Below, one piece after another: positions 24,171 to 49,744 of a stretch of DNA of 64,000 nucleotides. This DNA is from Pholis gunnellus. Its lineage: Eukaryota > Chordata > Actinopteri > Perciformes > Pholidae. Numbering within the stretch: the stretch's first letter is position 1; every line of letters begins with the position of its first letter. The notes under the pieces are model-generated. The model did not search any database. It was not told where the DNA came from and worked only from the letters and a program-made list of their open reading frames with translations. A program made the translations under genes and the position numbers. Where the stretch lies: contig OU342816.1 in NCBI GenBank assembly GCA_910591455.2, forward strand, positions 5,846,476-5,910,475. Reading direction: 5' to 3'.

Positions 24171-25699
24171 TTTCAGATGAAAGGCGGCGGTTATGAAAGC
24201 GAGGACGCGTATCAGAATGCTGAGCTGGTGTTCTTGGATATTCACAATATCCACGTGATGAGAGAGTCGCTCCGGAAGCTGAAGGACGTGGTCTACCCCA
24301 ACATTGAGGACTCCCACTGGCTCTCCAACCTGGAGTCCACTCATTGGCTTGAGCACATCAAGGTGAGCATACTGACGCGTCACTGTGATTGCAAACTTGG
24401 AAAGGAATGACTTGGAAGATGAACCCAACTCCCAGGCTCTTGACCAAATTGTTTGTGTGTTTGTAGCTGATCCTGGCAGGAGCGCTGCGCATTGCAGACA
24501 AGGTGGAGTCTGGGAAAACGTCAGTGGTGGTGCACTGTAGCGACGGTTGGGACCGCACGGGCCAGCTCACCTCCTTGGCCATGCTCATGCTGGACGGTTA
24601 CTACCGCACCGTCCGCGGCTTCGAGGTGCTGCTTGAGAAAGAGTGGCTCAGCTTTGGTCACCGCTTCCAGCTGGTAAACACCGTTTTCACGCACTCATCA
24701 CATTTAGGAGACCACGTGAGTGGCCGTCCCGGTTCCGTCACCAATTGTGCTCTTTCCTCTTCTTTCAGCGTGTCGGTCATGGCGACAAGAACCACACAGA
24801 CGCGGACCGCTCACCTGTTTTCATTCAGTTCATCGACTGTGTCTGGCAGTTGACTCGCCAGGTAGGCAATAACTGGTGCTGATATGTGGAAGAAAAGAAA
24901 AAAAAATCCTCAGAATAACACGGTGTTTCAAGGACACTAATGAAGCTGTTTTTATTGAAGTTTCCTGCGGCGTTTGAGTTTAACGAATACTTCCTGGTAA
25001 CCATCCTGGACCACCTCTACAGCTGCCTGTTTGGGACCTTCTTGTGCAACAGCGAACAGCAGAGGTTGAAGGAGGTAAGAGCATTTTGTTTCACACGGCA
25101 TTTGATTTTACTGTTTGCAAAAACGAGACGTTTTAAAGTCGAGCACAGGACCGAGTGGAACGTTTTGTTACTGGTTTGGAGGTTCGTTGTGCATTCGGTG
25201 TCATGACAGCCACACCTTTATTTATTTTACAGGAGATTCCCAAGAGGACAGTGTCGTTGTGGTCATATATAAATAGCCAGCTGGAGGAGTTTACCAATCC
25301 TTTGTATGTGAACTACTCCAACCATGTGCTGTTCCCCGTAGTCAGCTTACGCCACCTGGAGCTCTGGGTTGGCTACTACATCCGCTGGAACCCTCGCATG
25401 AGGCCTCAGGTATGTTGAGAAACCCGTCTTTACTTGCCCTCAGTTTTTTTAAGGGTAATTGTTTGCACTCCATACACGCTCCATTTTAGTTGTTGAACTC
25501 CACACATTGTTTTCGTTGTCTTTTTTTTGGCCAGGAACCTGTTCATCAGCGCCACAAGGAGCTGCTGGTGAAGCGGGCGGAGCTGCAAAAGAGGGTGGAC
25601 GAGTTACAGCGCGAGGTGACCAATCGCTCAGCCTCCTCTTCCTCTGAGCGTGCGGGCTCCCCCACGCGCTCCATCACCCCGGTGCAGACCTTCGTCTGA
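21387..25699 (+). CDS. mtmr2: Myotubularin-related protein 2, phosphoinositide 3-phosphatase
   Basis: Hydrolyses the 3-phosphate of PI3P and PI(3,5)P2 on endosomal membranes; human loss causes demyelinating CMT4B1. Sixteen coding exons: 21387-21466, 22172-22274, 22376-22399, 22519-22582, 22695-22789, 22886-22990, 23243-23347, 23427-23510, 23606-23755, 23868-24056, 24177-24362, 24467-24673, 24769-24861, 24961-25074, 25233-25409 and 25535-25699 (TGA). They give 646 aa (human 643). Order: a Ser-rich N-terminus (MEKSGSIDSLGSKHSS), a PH-GRAM domain (about 75-190), a myotubularin phosphatase with the Cx5R site HCSDGWDRT (Cys419, Arg425), a C-terminal coiled coil (KELLVKRAELQKRVDELQRE) and a PDZ-binding end VQTFV. 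Human has Ala after DRT where this has Gly. Exon 3 is only 24 nt. Confidence 0.97.
22376..22399 (+). other. mtmr2: 24-nt in-frame microexon of mtmr2
   Basis: Eight codons (VKPKPAAK) between acceptor TTTCAG and donor GTACGC. Skipping it leaves the frame intact, joining SPEFR to ALRDSDKEE. It sits in the disordered N-terminal linker, before the PH-GRAM domain, where human MTMR2 has no obvious counterpart. Alternative inclusion is an inference. Confidence 0.7.
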
Positions 25700-26812
25700 C
25701 ACCAACTTTGACAGCGCAGACGGTCGCAGGAGCTGAATCCTACCCGAGAGAAGTTGCCGTACAGCAGTAGTCCGCTGGACACACCTGGCGGACCACAAAG
25801 GACCCGTGTGCCAAACCCGCGTTAATACACTACCACCAAAAGTCTGATGCGTTTCCACCTCTCACAGGTCATGTAGTGTCCCAGACTGCTTTACTTACAG
25901 CTATATTGTACCCTTCCTCCAGGGTTGAGAGGACATGTAACCAGAATAGTGAGAACACCTACAATCAAAGTGTTGATCATTTTTGAAGTACACTAAAATA
26001 TTCCTTGGGTAAAATATGTATGCCTTATACACTTCATAAGGAACACTCCCTTCATTCCTCGACACTGCAATTTTTTTAGATATTGAAAGTAGTACCGCTG
26101 ACGCATTTGTGAAGATGAACATCGCTGCAAAAATGATTTTGAGCTCTAGTACTAAAAACGACTAAATGGCTCGGGGGTTGTTGAATATTCAAAATGTAGC
26201 TAAAGGACTGTAGCGTTAGCTTCTTCTAATGTTAAAGAAAATATAGACCAAGCGCATTAAAACAAGTTGTCATGTCGTCTTCTCAAGTCAGTGCTTTTAG
26301 ATGGTTGTGACCAAATATCCATGTTTTTTGTCTTTTTTCATGTATACATAATGTGTCATGTATGACATTCCTCTGTTTTGTTTTTCTAACTAGATATTTA
26401 TTATCCTTTTAGTCCAGACTGTATTTATGGTTCACAAACACGCGCTGTCTCGTGTCATGAATTGATTAGAGATGTTCCCATGAAATATTAATAAGCTACG
26501 CAGAATATGCAACAGTTCATTTGTCCCAGCTAATAGTCGACTACTTAGTAAAATGTTAATGCGTGAACATTTCTTACTAATGCTTTTTAACGCTATTATC
26601 GGACTATTTTTTTTTAATAGGCAGCAGAATGTGTAACAACTAATGATTTGCTTTTGGGTGTTTTTCTAGTTTGATGAATATCTGTGCCTTGCTCTGAATG
26701 ACTGAATGGGAGAATAAAAAGAAAAAAGTGCGCACAGGTTTTTTAATTGCCAAGAGGAAACGGTAAATACAGTGTTAGTTAGACTTTCCACTGTGTATGT
26801 GTAAATACTTGC

Positions 26813-26818
26813 AATAAA
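26813..26818 (+). terminator. mtmr2 polyadenylation signal AATAAA
   Basis: AATAAA at the end of an approximately 1.1-kb 3' UTR. A second AATAAA at 26713-26718 could give a shorter form. Confidence 0.7.
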
Positions 26819-26839
26819 ACCCAAAATTAAATTTCAAGG

Positions 26840-28850
26840 AGTCAGTCTGGTTTGTTACATTAGTGTTTCGTGAACACAAGACCCTCCAGTTTATTCCTTG
26901 CCTTTAGTGTTTCAAATCATAGCAGAGCCCCAATGGCATTAATTATCTCTTGTTATGATTATGGTCTTTCCAAGAGATATAACAAAAAGTAAACTTTTAT
27001 AATAAATGAAGTCTGGCATTTACAGTGTGAATGTACTTTAGGGTAAATTAAACTGCAGAGGCTCTGAAAACAGTATTCATAATCAAGCTTCACTCTTTAT
27101 ACCTAAATATTAGATGACTCGCTATAAATTGGCTTTAAGGCATCTTTTACTGATTAACAGGCTTATTATTCTCTTGATATTAGTTTTGTATTAATGCCCA
27201 TTACTTAAAATTAATTTGGATTGCCACTTAGATTGCATTACTCCCTCTATAAAAACGTATAGTTAATAAAGTACGACAGTTTTTCCACATGGTTGAAGCT
27301 AGGCTGCTGTGCTGTATGCACGTCATTGCTTCAAAACTTGTATACACACTGCAGGCAACAACAAGTGTCAAAGTGTATTAACATATTTGTTTTTGGAGGA
27401 AACACTGTTTGCACATGTTCATCGGCTTCTTACAGGTTTTCATTGTGATGCAGCAAGGCTATTCTATTTATATTACCTGGCTGTTGTTAATTAACAAGAG
27501 ACTGACTCCAAGGAGTCACACAAGGACATAAGAGAGGAGAAACGAGGAGACAGTAAGTTGACTGATTCAGGGGACAGGAAAGAGGAACTGGAGCTGACGA
27601 GTCTATCTCTCCATCCATCATGGCAGCTGAGGTAAAGTAAAGTAAGGTTTACCTGCTCCTAATTTTACCATTACAACCTCTGATACCACACCAAATGTTA
27701 AAGCTGTCTTTTATTAAGTGTTTTGTTTTTAAATAATAAAATGGAACTTAATGTCGCTGCTGCACCGAATTACGACTGAAACCGGGTTATCCAGGACCCC
27801 CTCAGTGGATTCATTACAGAAAACAATTGGACCTGATAGAAACTACTCAACCCGCAAATAACCTCACTCTGACAATGCTTATGGAAATGTGAGATCTAAT
27901 CAGTTGGAATAAGCACTGAGTCACACATGACCTATATGTTAGTATGATGCTGAATATCATATAGTTTGTGATATCTTGTTGGGTCAAACTGATATTTACA
28001 GATGCTCTGCCATACACTGTAATAATCTGATACCTATATATTCTAAATTATATATATATATATACGTGTTTATATATAGTCCACCTACCGTATGTACATA
28101 AAGTATCCTGTTTACAGATTCCATATTTATTCAAGCACCCTTGCACTCTGCATCATTTTTATCACTTGTATCTCCATTTCATTGGCATTGTGTTTTATGT
28201 TCATAGATATATACTGTATATTTGTATTTATATACATAGTAGTTAAATGTTTATGCCTAACTTTGTTCTACGTTTTTGTCCTTGTTTTTGTTTATTTCTG
28301 TGTATGTACGTTGAGAGCAACGGTAAAAACGGAGACAAAATCCTTGTATGTGTATGCATACATGGCCAACAAGGCTGATTGTGAACGAACAGTACATGTA
28401 TCCATCATGTACAGGATGAACGGTTACGTGTGACAGCACAGCCCCTGTGCGAGTCTCACTGATTGTTTGTTTCAGAGCCTGACTTGTGATTATCTTGTGA
28501 CTCTCTAGAGCTCCGGACTTTCTAGAGCCCCGGGACCTTCACTGTCACACTGTCGCAGCGTGGTTGACTACACTGGGATGAGTTCAGTTCATAGCCATCT
28601 ACAAACATTTAGTCGAGAATTGATAATTAGCAGGCAACGAGTGGCGATGGTTTCCATTTGAGATGATGTAACCTGACATTACTGACACTTAAATATATCT
28701 CCACAATGGAATAATAATAACAATGATGCCCAGTGCTATTGTAGTCCTGATGTTACTATTAAACTAGTTATAAACTGCTCTGATTAATGACATGATCAAA
28801 CATTATGTGGAGCGTGTCGGGTGAATCCAGGCATGTGATTGGCTCTGCGC
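26840..28850. other. mtmr2-fam76b spacer
   Basis: Mostly AT-rich with TATA and TGTATA simple sequence near 28050-28300. A possible orphan first exon lies around 27500-27632, ending ATGGCAGCTGAG before GTAAAG, but no following exon was found. The 113-codon ORF at 28092 reflects low-complexity Ile/Tyr/Phe codons and is not called. CEP57, the head-to-head neighbour of FAM76B in human, was not found. Confidence 0.5.
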
Positions 28851-28859
28851 ATTTCAAAC

Positions 28860-29359
28860 TGTGAATCCCGCGGACGGATGTTGTGTCGCGATAGGTTTCC
28901 TTTCTTCTTCTGCTGGAGCCGTCCGACCTCTTCCGGTTACATGACGACGACGGCGTTGATACAAAAAAGAGAGAAGGAAAACAGGAAAATACCTTTCTAG
29001 GCGAGAACAGCGGAAACTTAATTTAAATAGACAGATACGTGTGGACGGGTTGCTTGTGTGACGGCATAACTAATGATTGATCGGAAGTTCGTCTGGTTGG
29101 ATGACGTATGAGCGGTGAAAGATCACAAATATTTGGAGTTTATTGTTCTTCGCCTGCTGCCTCAAGCTAAGCTACTTCTGTGTTGCTCTACGCTAGCTAA
29201 CGTTAGCTAACACTGGACGCCAACACCGTGTGTGTGTGTGTGTGTGTTCCTAGTGCTAAATTAGCGAACGGCTTGAGAGGAAATAGCGCCGTTAATCCGT
29301 TCAGTTTGCAGCTGGACTCCGCTAACCTCTTCTACCTCGGTGACATCAGTTGAGGGAGA
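28860..29359 (+). promoter_or_regulatory. fam76b promoter and 5' UTR
   Basis: CpG content rises sharply (TCCCGCGGACGG, TGTCGCGATAGG, GACGACGACGGCG) ahead of the start codon. A GCTAGCTAACGTTAGCTAAC cluster lies at 29191-29210 and a short (GT)n at about 29227-29247. No TATA box is evident, as usual for a housekeeping gene. Confidence 0.5.
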
Positions 29360-29471
29360 ATGGCAACGTCGGCTCTGTACGCCTGTACGAAGTGTAACCA
29401 GCGGTACCCCTTCGAGGAGCTGTCGCAGGGCCAGCAGCTGTGCAAGGTACCAGTGTGTGTATGTGTATGTA

Positions 29472-29510
<39 letters not shown>

Positions 29511-31398
29511 TCGAGGATGACCGCCAACGAGACACAACAACAATCCCGAGTGTGGATGTTTGCTCGAGTGTTATTTCCTACTTTGGTGTGATGGTGGTGT
29601 TACAAGTTGGGCGAGATCAGATTATGTAACATCCGTCCAACCTGGAAGCGCTAATGCAGTGACTGTAATCTTGTTTAGATCATCCCCCCCCCCGCGATAA
29701 TCCTGTATATGAAATGAGTAATAACAACATCATAGTTCATCTTTCCCTGCTGAACTTTAATTCTCGGGGCATTTCATTAATTATACTTGTGGGAATTACT
29801 GTCTGTGTGTACACATACTTGTTGCTCTCGCAGACATTTTTTTTTTTCTGTCAGAGGAATGTGTTGTGGTGGCCTAATGTTCCCTCCTTTCTTTACTTAA
29901 CTGCGTGCACTGATTCATACTATTTTAGAAACAATGGACAGTGTTATCACTTTGTACACTTCCTTCAAGCACTAAAGTAGTTCCCCCCCCTCCCTGACTA
30001 TTCAGAGAACCTGTCTTTGCGCTGGATAGTTAAAGCACACAGTCAACGTGTGAAAACTATAAAGTAGTTATTTTGATTTCTCTTTTTATTTTATTATGTA
30101 AGAAAGCCACCCACAGTTATCCAACAATGGCTCTGGTAAACGGTTCCCATACTGCAATAACGTGTTGGGTTGACTGCGTTTACAGTACACTTTAGTCTTC
30201 ACCTCTCGTATGCGCCCACGCAGTCAGGTGTTGGTAGTTTCACAGATGTTGTGGCCAAGAGATGTTAAGAAACGTCAAGGTGTGTTGCCAACCGCAGCGA
30301 GTTGCGTCAGTCTCGTCTTCTGGTGTGCTCATTGTTGTTGCACAGATTCATTTTCGCACTCACGAGAACATTTCTTTGATTTGTCTCCATAGGAGTGTCG
30401 CATCGCACATCCAATAGTGAAGTGCACATTCTGCAGATCTGAGTTTCAGCAGGAAAGGTGAGATAATGTGCTCCTTGTGATGAATTTCAGTGCTTATTTG
30501 TGGCGTTAATAGTTAAATGTCTTTGCATTTTTTTGCATTTTCTTTGGGCCGTAAAACCCCACGTTTTATTCTTTACAGTAAAACCAATACAATCTGCAAG
30601 AAGTGTGCTCAGAACGTCAAACAGTTTGGAACGGTGAGTAACAGGTTTCTCCAGTTTGATTGCTTAAGTGCCTTGAACTCCAGTTTTATTCATCTAGTTG
30701 CACTGAGTGTACTTTTATTTCTTCTTTTTACAGTTATGTGTAAATACACTTTTAACATTTTTTTTTTTTTTTTTGTCCGTCTTTACAGCCCAAACCCTGC
30801 CAGTACTGTAACATCATTGCAGCTTTTATCGGGACAAAGTGCCAGCGTTGTACTAACTCAGAGAAGAAATATGGACCTCCACAGACCTGTGAGCAGTGCA
30901 AACAGCAGTGCGCTTTTGACCGTAAGGAGGAGGGCAGGAGAAAGGTATAAACCCTATATACCTACAGTCTACTTTGACGGTGAATGCGTAACAGAATTTC
31001 TTATAAACTACTGACTCCTACTTGTCTCGCAGGTGGACGGGAAACTGCTGTGCTGGCTCTGTACTCTGTCCTACCGCCGTGTCCTGCAGAAGACCAAGGA
31101 GCAGAGGAAGGGCTTCGGCTCCTCCAACTCCTCATCCCTGAACGAGAAAGACCACCACTCCAGACCTCACCATCACCACCAACACAGACACAGCAGCTCT
31201 CATCACAAGTACGTCCTCTGTTGTGTAACTGTTGAGGACAGTGAAACAACTTAAGTGTGGTTTCTGCCACTACATGGTTAAATTGGGTCCGGCCAACTGA
31301 CGGCTAACTTATCTTTTGCAGACTGAGTGGCAGTTTGAGTCCTGAGCAGGAGCAGGGACTGTGGAAGCAGAGGTGAAACTTTCCTTCTCATTTGAACT

Positions 31399-31458
<60 letters not shown>

Positions 31459-33445
31459 AAAACGATGTATTGATGTAGTTTTTAGGCCCAAGTTGTACAT
31501 TGTCATTTTGATTTTCTTTGCAGCCATAAATCGTCTTCAATCCAGAAGGAGACTCCAAAGAAGAAACCAAAGCTGGAGATGAAGCCATCCAACGGGGACA
31601 GGTATGACAAGTGTTGTAATTGTTTGGGGAAAGCATGAAAGGGATTCAAAGTGGGGTTTTATGAAGTACTTGTACATAGTCGGTGTATTGCCTTCAGTAG
31701 ATGTTCGTCGAAGCAAAGCAATGTACTGTTGTGGACGGGAGAAGCAGCGAAATGTGTTTTAGTCGCCTAAAAGAAAGGCTTGTCTAAAAAAACAACAACA
31801 TCCTGCCTATGTTTTTCCTTCCACGTGTTAACCACTTATGCCGGTACTGGCCTCATGCTCTTTCCTTTCTCCCAGTAGCAGTTCCATCACCCAGTCGATG
31901 GATTCTGGAGGAACCGATAACTTCATTCTCATCAGCCAGCTGAAAGAGGAAGTGATGTCGATGAAGAGACTTCTGCAGCAAAGGGATCAAACCATTCTCG
32001 AGAAGGAGCGAAAGGTAGGTCATCAGCCTCGCCCGACCTCCTGCGCCAATGAGCCCAAAGTCGCATCACTGCTGAGTGCTTTTTTTAATTTATTTTTGGT
32101 TCATGTGTCGATTATTAAATTCCCCTCCAGCTCACAGAGATCAAAGCAGACTTTCAGTACCAGGAATCCAACATGAGAGTCAAGATGAACCAAATGGAGA
32201 AATCGCACAAAGAGTCTATGGAGCACCAACAGGTGGGAAACTATCACTGTCACAAAAACACTCACTCAGAAATATATTTATATATACTTTATACTTGTTT
32301 TTATGCTTATTGTTTTCCATCTAAAGAGGTCATATGGGTTTGAAGAGGTTTACAGAGTCCCAATGTTCTGATGTGCAGGCTCCAAGGAGGTGTGATAATA
32401 TAATAATATGATATAATCCTCACTGTCTTGTATTTTAGTCCTGTCCATTAAATCTCATCAGTTTCAGGTACCGGCTTTATTTATCTCCCTCTGAAAGCCA
32501 AGTAGAAATAACCAAGCAAAACCAGTCCCACCTAAATTTCCATTCCCGAGGTTATTATTGTTTCAAGTACGTCTTTCATTTGTTCTTAAACCCCTATTTT
32601 ATTCGTATTATTTGGATATCAAAACATCACTATTGGAAATGTAAAAGCATCTCGCATGTACTCGACAGAACAACGCGTGGGAGTACACACCACATTCTTT
32701 GTCATTTTGCCAACCAGTCTGTTAGCAGCAATATTGTTAGAAGCTATCAAACATCAGTTTGTCCTGCACACAAGTTCAATCTAAATACTTTCATACAATA
32801 GCATTTTAGTTTATAGGCATATATATATATACATATATAGACATTACATGGAGGGCATGTTGGAGAAACACTGCATGCTGATCTCATCTGTTGTCTGTGA
32901 TTTATTCAGAAATGACCACGTGATGTCATGTCTGGGTGTGCAATGCACCGGGTTAAATAGCGATCACTATTGGGAATGAATTGCTAATCAGACCCATGTC
33001 GTGCCTGTGTGTCATATATGTGCCGGGGATGATTCACTTGTTGCATAAGTGTGTCTGTTGTTATGGATACGATCTGCAGTTGCGCCATTTCCTGTCGAGC
33101 TCTGGTGGTGGTGGTGGTGTTATTTTGTTATGGTTGCTGTTTTACAAGTGTGACTCCGACTGCTGACGTGTTTGATGCACCAAAGGTGTTTTTATCGGGA
33201 CAGTCCAAACAGTTGAAGGTAGCAAAACCCTTTTAGCGTGTAGCACCAGACGAATGATGAGGACATAAGTCATAATATTAAATGCTTGTGAATTCCCAAA
33301 TGCCTCCACTAAGGTGGTTAAAAAGATACTAACACCCTGTTGTTTGTTTCCACAGGGCAAGAACAGGGAGTTGATGAAACAAGTGGCAGCCCTCTCCAAA
33401 GGAAAGAAGTTTGACCGGACGGGGAGTTCTCTGCTGTTGCCCTAA
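29360..33445 (+). CDS. fam76b: FAM76B, zinc-ribbon-like nuclear-speckle protein
   Basis: Ten coding exons: 29360-29446, 30393-30457, 30579-30633, 30789-30944, 31033-31208, 31322-31372, 31524-31601, 31876-32014, 32131-32232 and 33356-33445 (TAA). They give 332 aa (human FAM76B 339). The N-terminal half is Cys-rich with repeated CxxC pairs (CTKCNQRYPFEEL, CKKC, CQYC, CQRC, CEQC, CWLC), suggesting metal-binding knuckles. A His-rich stretch (RPHHHHQHRHSSSHHK, about residues 165-180) matches FAM76B rather than FAM76A; poly-His of this kind can target nuclear speckles. A Lys/Ser linker and a C-terminal coiled coil (NFILISQLKEEVMSMKRLLQ) follow. The biochemical role is poorly known; mammalian work links it to inflammation control. 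A 3' UTR of about 1 kb follows. Confidence 0.95.
29453..29509 (+). repeat. (GT)n microsatellite beside the fam76b exon 1 donor
   Basis: TG/ATG-type repeat beginning six bases after the exon 1 splice donor at 29447; the last 35 or so bases are pure GT. Confidence 0.9.
31403..31456. repeat. (AT)27 microsatellite in fam76b intron 6
   Basis: Fifty-four bases of perfect AT repeat, 31 bases after the exon 6 donor and 67 bases before the exon 7 acceptor, in a 151-base intron. Confidence 0.92.
31648..31800. mobile_element. Foldback MITE fragment, fam76b intron 7
   Basis: Contains GTGGGGTTTTATGAAGTAC, then TACATAGTCGGTGTATTGCC, then AATGTACTGTTGTGGACGGG. These match, in the same order and spacing, the left half of the element at 41694-42180. 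Only one end seems present here. Confidence 0.65.
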
Positions 33446-34504
33446 CAATAGGCCGACCGACGGGTAACGGCACAGAGCGGCTTCATTGTTGTAACACTGT
33501 GAAAGTCTCCCGCCTGTGTTTCCTCATTGCCATTAACATCGATAACTTCTTAACTGGTAAAGCCAGCGACCATGCTGCACATGGAGGTCAATTGTTGAAA
33601 CTGAAAGAACCCCGTCTCTAAATGTCAGCATATTTTAGATATTTTATGGCGACTTTTCCACTGGCTCATAGGATGTGACTTTGGAGTGGAGTGGAGGACG
33701 GAGCCCTCGTTTTTAACACTGCCGGGCCAAAACAAAAAAAAGCATGGTGTGCATATGTGGAAAGCATTCTGTCAACTCAAATGTATCCACTTACTTTTTA
33801 TGGATGTAATGCAATTTATTTATTCAACTGTATTTCTTAGCTTTTTTATTTCCTCACAACATACTCGGAGAATATCCCACATTTTAGGGTTTTTTCTCTT
33901 CAATAGCAATTAGTTATATTTTTCTAAATTTATGTGATCATGGAAGAAAAAAAATAAGTTCTCCTTAATGGAGACGCTGCGAAACTTTACAATGTATGCA
34001 AACTTGGGAAGGGTGACCACTGAGCTGCTGCTCAACAGTAGACACCCCCCTCTCAGTACCGATTCATAAAACAACCAATGAACACTTAAAAAGTCTGTCT
34101 GACGGAGAGACACCTCTTGGCTGCCCTCTTTCTCACTGTGTGACAGCTGTAGTGCTTTGCTGTTTCTCTTTAGTGGAACGATTGTAATACATGCATGATT
34201 TTACTGCCAGACACCGGGTGGCATTGTGGTCAGACTTCTTTTTGTTCCCCCCCCTCTCCCTTTTATTAGTTTTTTAAGAATCACTTGTAAATGTATTACT
34301 GGGGTCAGCCATTGTATTTAAACTATTGCTTGTATCTGTTTTAGTGAGTACAGTATGTGTATGGTAAGGCCAGTTGAAATTAACATGTCTGTAGAAGATG
34401 CTTTTTAAAGGAACACACCTATCAACTTGCATTATTGGGCTGGTTTCATACTGTGGCGTCCAGGATCACTTTTGTACTTTTTCCAAACCAAGTGTTTTAA
34501 ACCT

Positions 34505-34510
34505 ATTAAA
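34505..34510 (+). terminator. fam76b probable polyadenylation signal ATTAAA
   Basis: Variant signal ATTAAA about 1.06 kb after the stop codon, in TCATACTGTGGCG-flanked unique sequence. No closer AATAAA looks better. Confidence 0.4.
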
Positions 34511-34519
34511 CTGGCTAAA

Positions 34520-35877
34520 CTGTTTCTGTGTTGTTTTTTTACCATAATAGTGTTTAACTTTTAAAAAGTAATTTAGGTTCCCAAGACCTAATTTGGAGAA
34601 CTGATGACATCATCTGTGAGGTAAAATATGTTTTAGCCTGTTTTACCACTAAAGCTTGTCCACTACGTATTGCACTTTACATTATTGGTATTTTACAATC
34701 CATCCTGTCATGTGAATGATGTTTGTTTGAAGAGTGTACATTTTGGGATTTATACTTAAGCCTGCTGACCAAGGGGAACTGGAGTGGATGGGATGAAGCA
34801 AGTACTGAGACACGTACAGGCTCCATAATAGAAGCCCAAACAAAAGGAGGCCAGAATAAGAAAAATAATGTGTCTATTCATTTGAACAATGCACGCAACA
34901 TTGAACATGAACGGTTTGCAAATAAAAGGATGGCATCCAGCAGTAATGATGGTAGGGTAAAATATAACGTTGACTGTTTTAAAGGACGATGAGTAACAAT
35001 ACGATATAATTCAATCCACTACGATTTAACAGTCCCATAGAAAGGCACCCGCGCTCTGTTATGCATACTTGCATAGCTACTGCCAAACAATTATTTCTAG
35101 ATTATGAAGATTCCGCTTCATTTTGCCAAACAACAGTTAACCACCTTACAGGGGGTGCCTGAACGCCTCACCCTGTACATCCGGGTGACTAGGTCGTTCC
35201 GCTAGCTAGCTTAGTTGGCGGTGCCTGTTCCACAAATACAAACAAAAGTTTTTTACTGAAGCTGGCTGTGCAAAGACTGAATTAAATGTATTTTTGTGAT
35301 TTTTTTTTACCTCACATTGATGATACAGGCACACGTGGAAATGATCTTCACATAGATATGAGTTAGTTAACGCTAACCTGTTAGCTACGTTGCAAGTTAT
35401 TTTGTCCAGCTAACATTAGCTAGCCTACTGTTAGCTTGTAGCATTCACCAGATACAGCAAGCTGGCCGAAACCTAATTTCACCAAATCTGAAGTTAGGCA
35501 ACGAGAGGTAAGTGCATATATGGCATTTCCAATATTTTGTTTTCATCATATTGCTAGCGATATAGCTAACGTTAACGAGCGCAGCTAACTAACGTTGTAA
35601 CGTTACTTGAATGTAGCATCAGGTTAGTCTAATGCAAAGCTTCTGCGCACAATTGGAAGTTAAGCACTTTGTTTGTTATTTATTGTATTAAGCATAGCAT
35701 CATCACAAGTATTACAATAAGAGCATGATTGACATACGCCTTCTGAAAAGAAAACAAATAGACATGTGTATGTGCGACGTCGCAGCACGTCAGTTGCGCA
35801 TATTAAAGACGTAGATGTTTACAAATACATGTCAAAATCAGTCAAAAGATATGCATCTCCCTTATTGTTCATTTAGT
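34520..35877. other. fam76b-taf1 spacer with taf1 promoter and 5' UTR
   Basis: No coding exon is seen before 35878. From 35150 to 35620 there are repeated GCTAGC, GTTAGC and CTAACG motifs. A strong donor GTAAGTG lies at 35508, after AGGCAACGAGAG. A 5' UTR exon ending at 35507 and a 370-base first intron to the acceptor ATTTAG at 35871-35876 would suit taf1. Confidence 0.45.
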
Positions 35878-49400
<13,523 letters not shown>

Positions 49401-49723
49401 TTGAATTTTCTTTTTTTTCTTTATCCACACTATTAAGAAAACATTGTTAATAATCACAGTTTTAAAAATGGAAAAGGAAAACATATTGTACATAGTTATT
49501 TTGTAAATGAAGGTTAAAGCTCTGTTGTACCTACGGTATATGGACACACAGCACATTGTAAATCTCAGTTTCCCTTTTATATGTTGAATCAAGTACTGTG
49601 ATGTTTTTTGACATGGAAGTATGTGTACAGATGTTTTGTACTGTTTTAACTCGTGCATATCCTGCGCTCATAAGTAGTTCAGCAACTCCGCTTTTCCTAT
49701 CCCACTTCCTGATTGGAAAATAG

Positions 49724-49729
49724 AATAAA
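49724..49729 (+). terminator. taf1 polyadenylation signal AATAAA
   Basis: AATAAA 324 bases after the taf1 stop codon. Confidence 0.75.
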
Positions 49730-49744
49730 CACCCTGAATGATAA

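Noticed and set aside
28092..28433. 113-codon ORF of Ile, Tyr, Phe and Cys residues resembling a membrane protein
   Set aside because: It lies in TATA/TGTATA low-complexity sequence, where hydrophobic codons arise by composition alone.
26840..29359. Search for CEP57, the usual head-to-head neighbour of FAM76B
   Set aside because: No minus-strand exon chain with coiled-coil coding was found; it is not in this window.
29261..29543. Minus-strand ORFs with His-Thr repeats
   Set aside because: They are translations of the CA/GT microsatellite at the start of fam76b intron 1.
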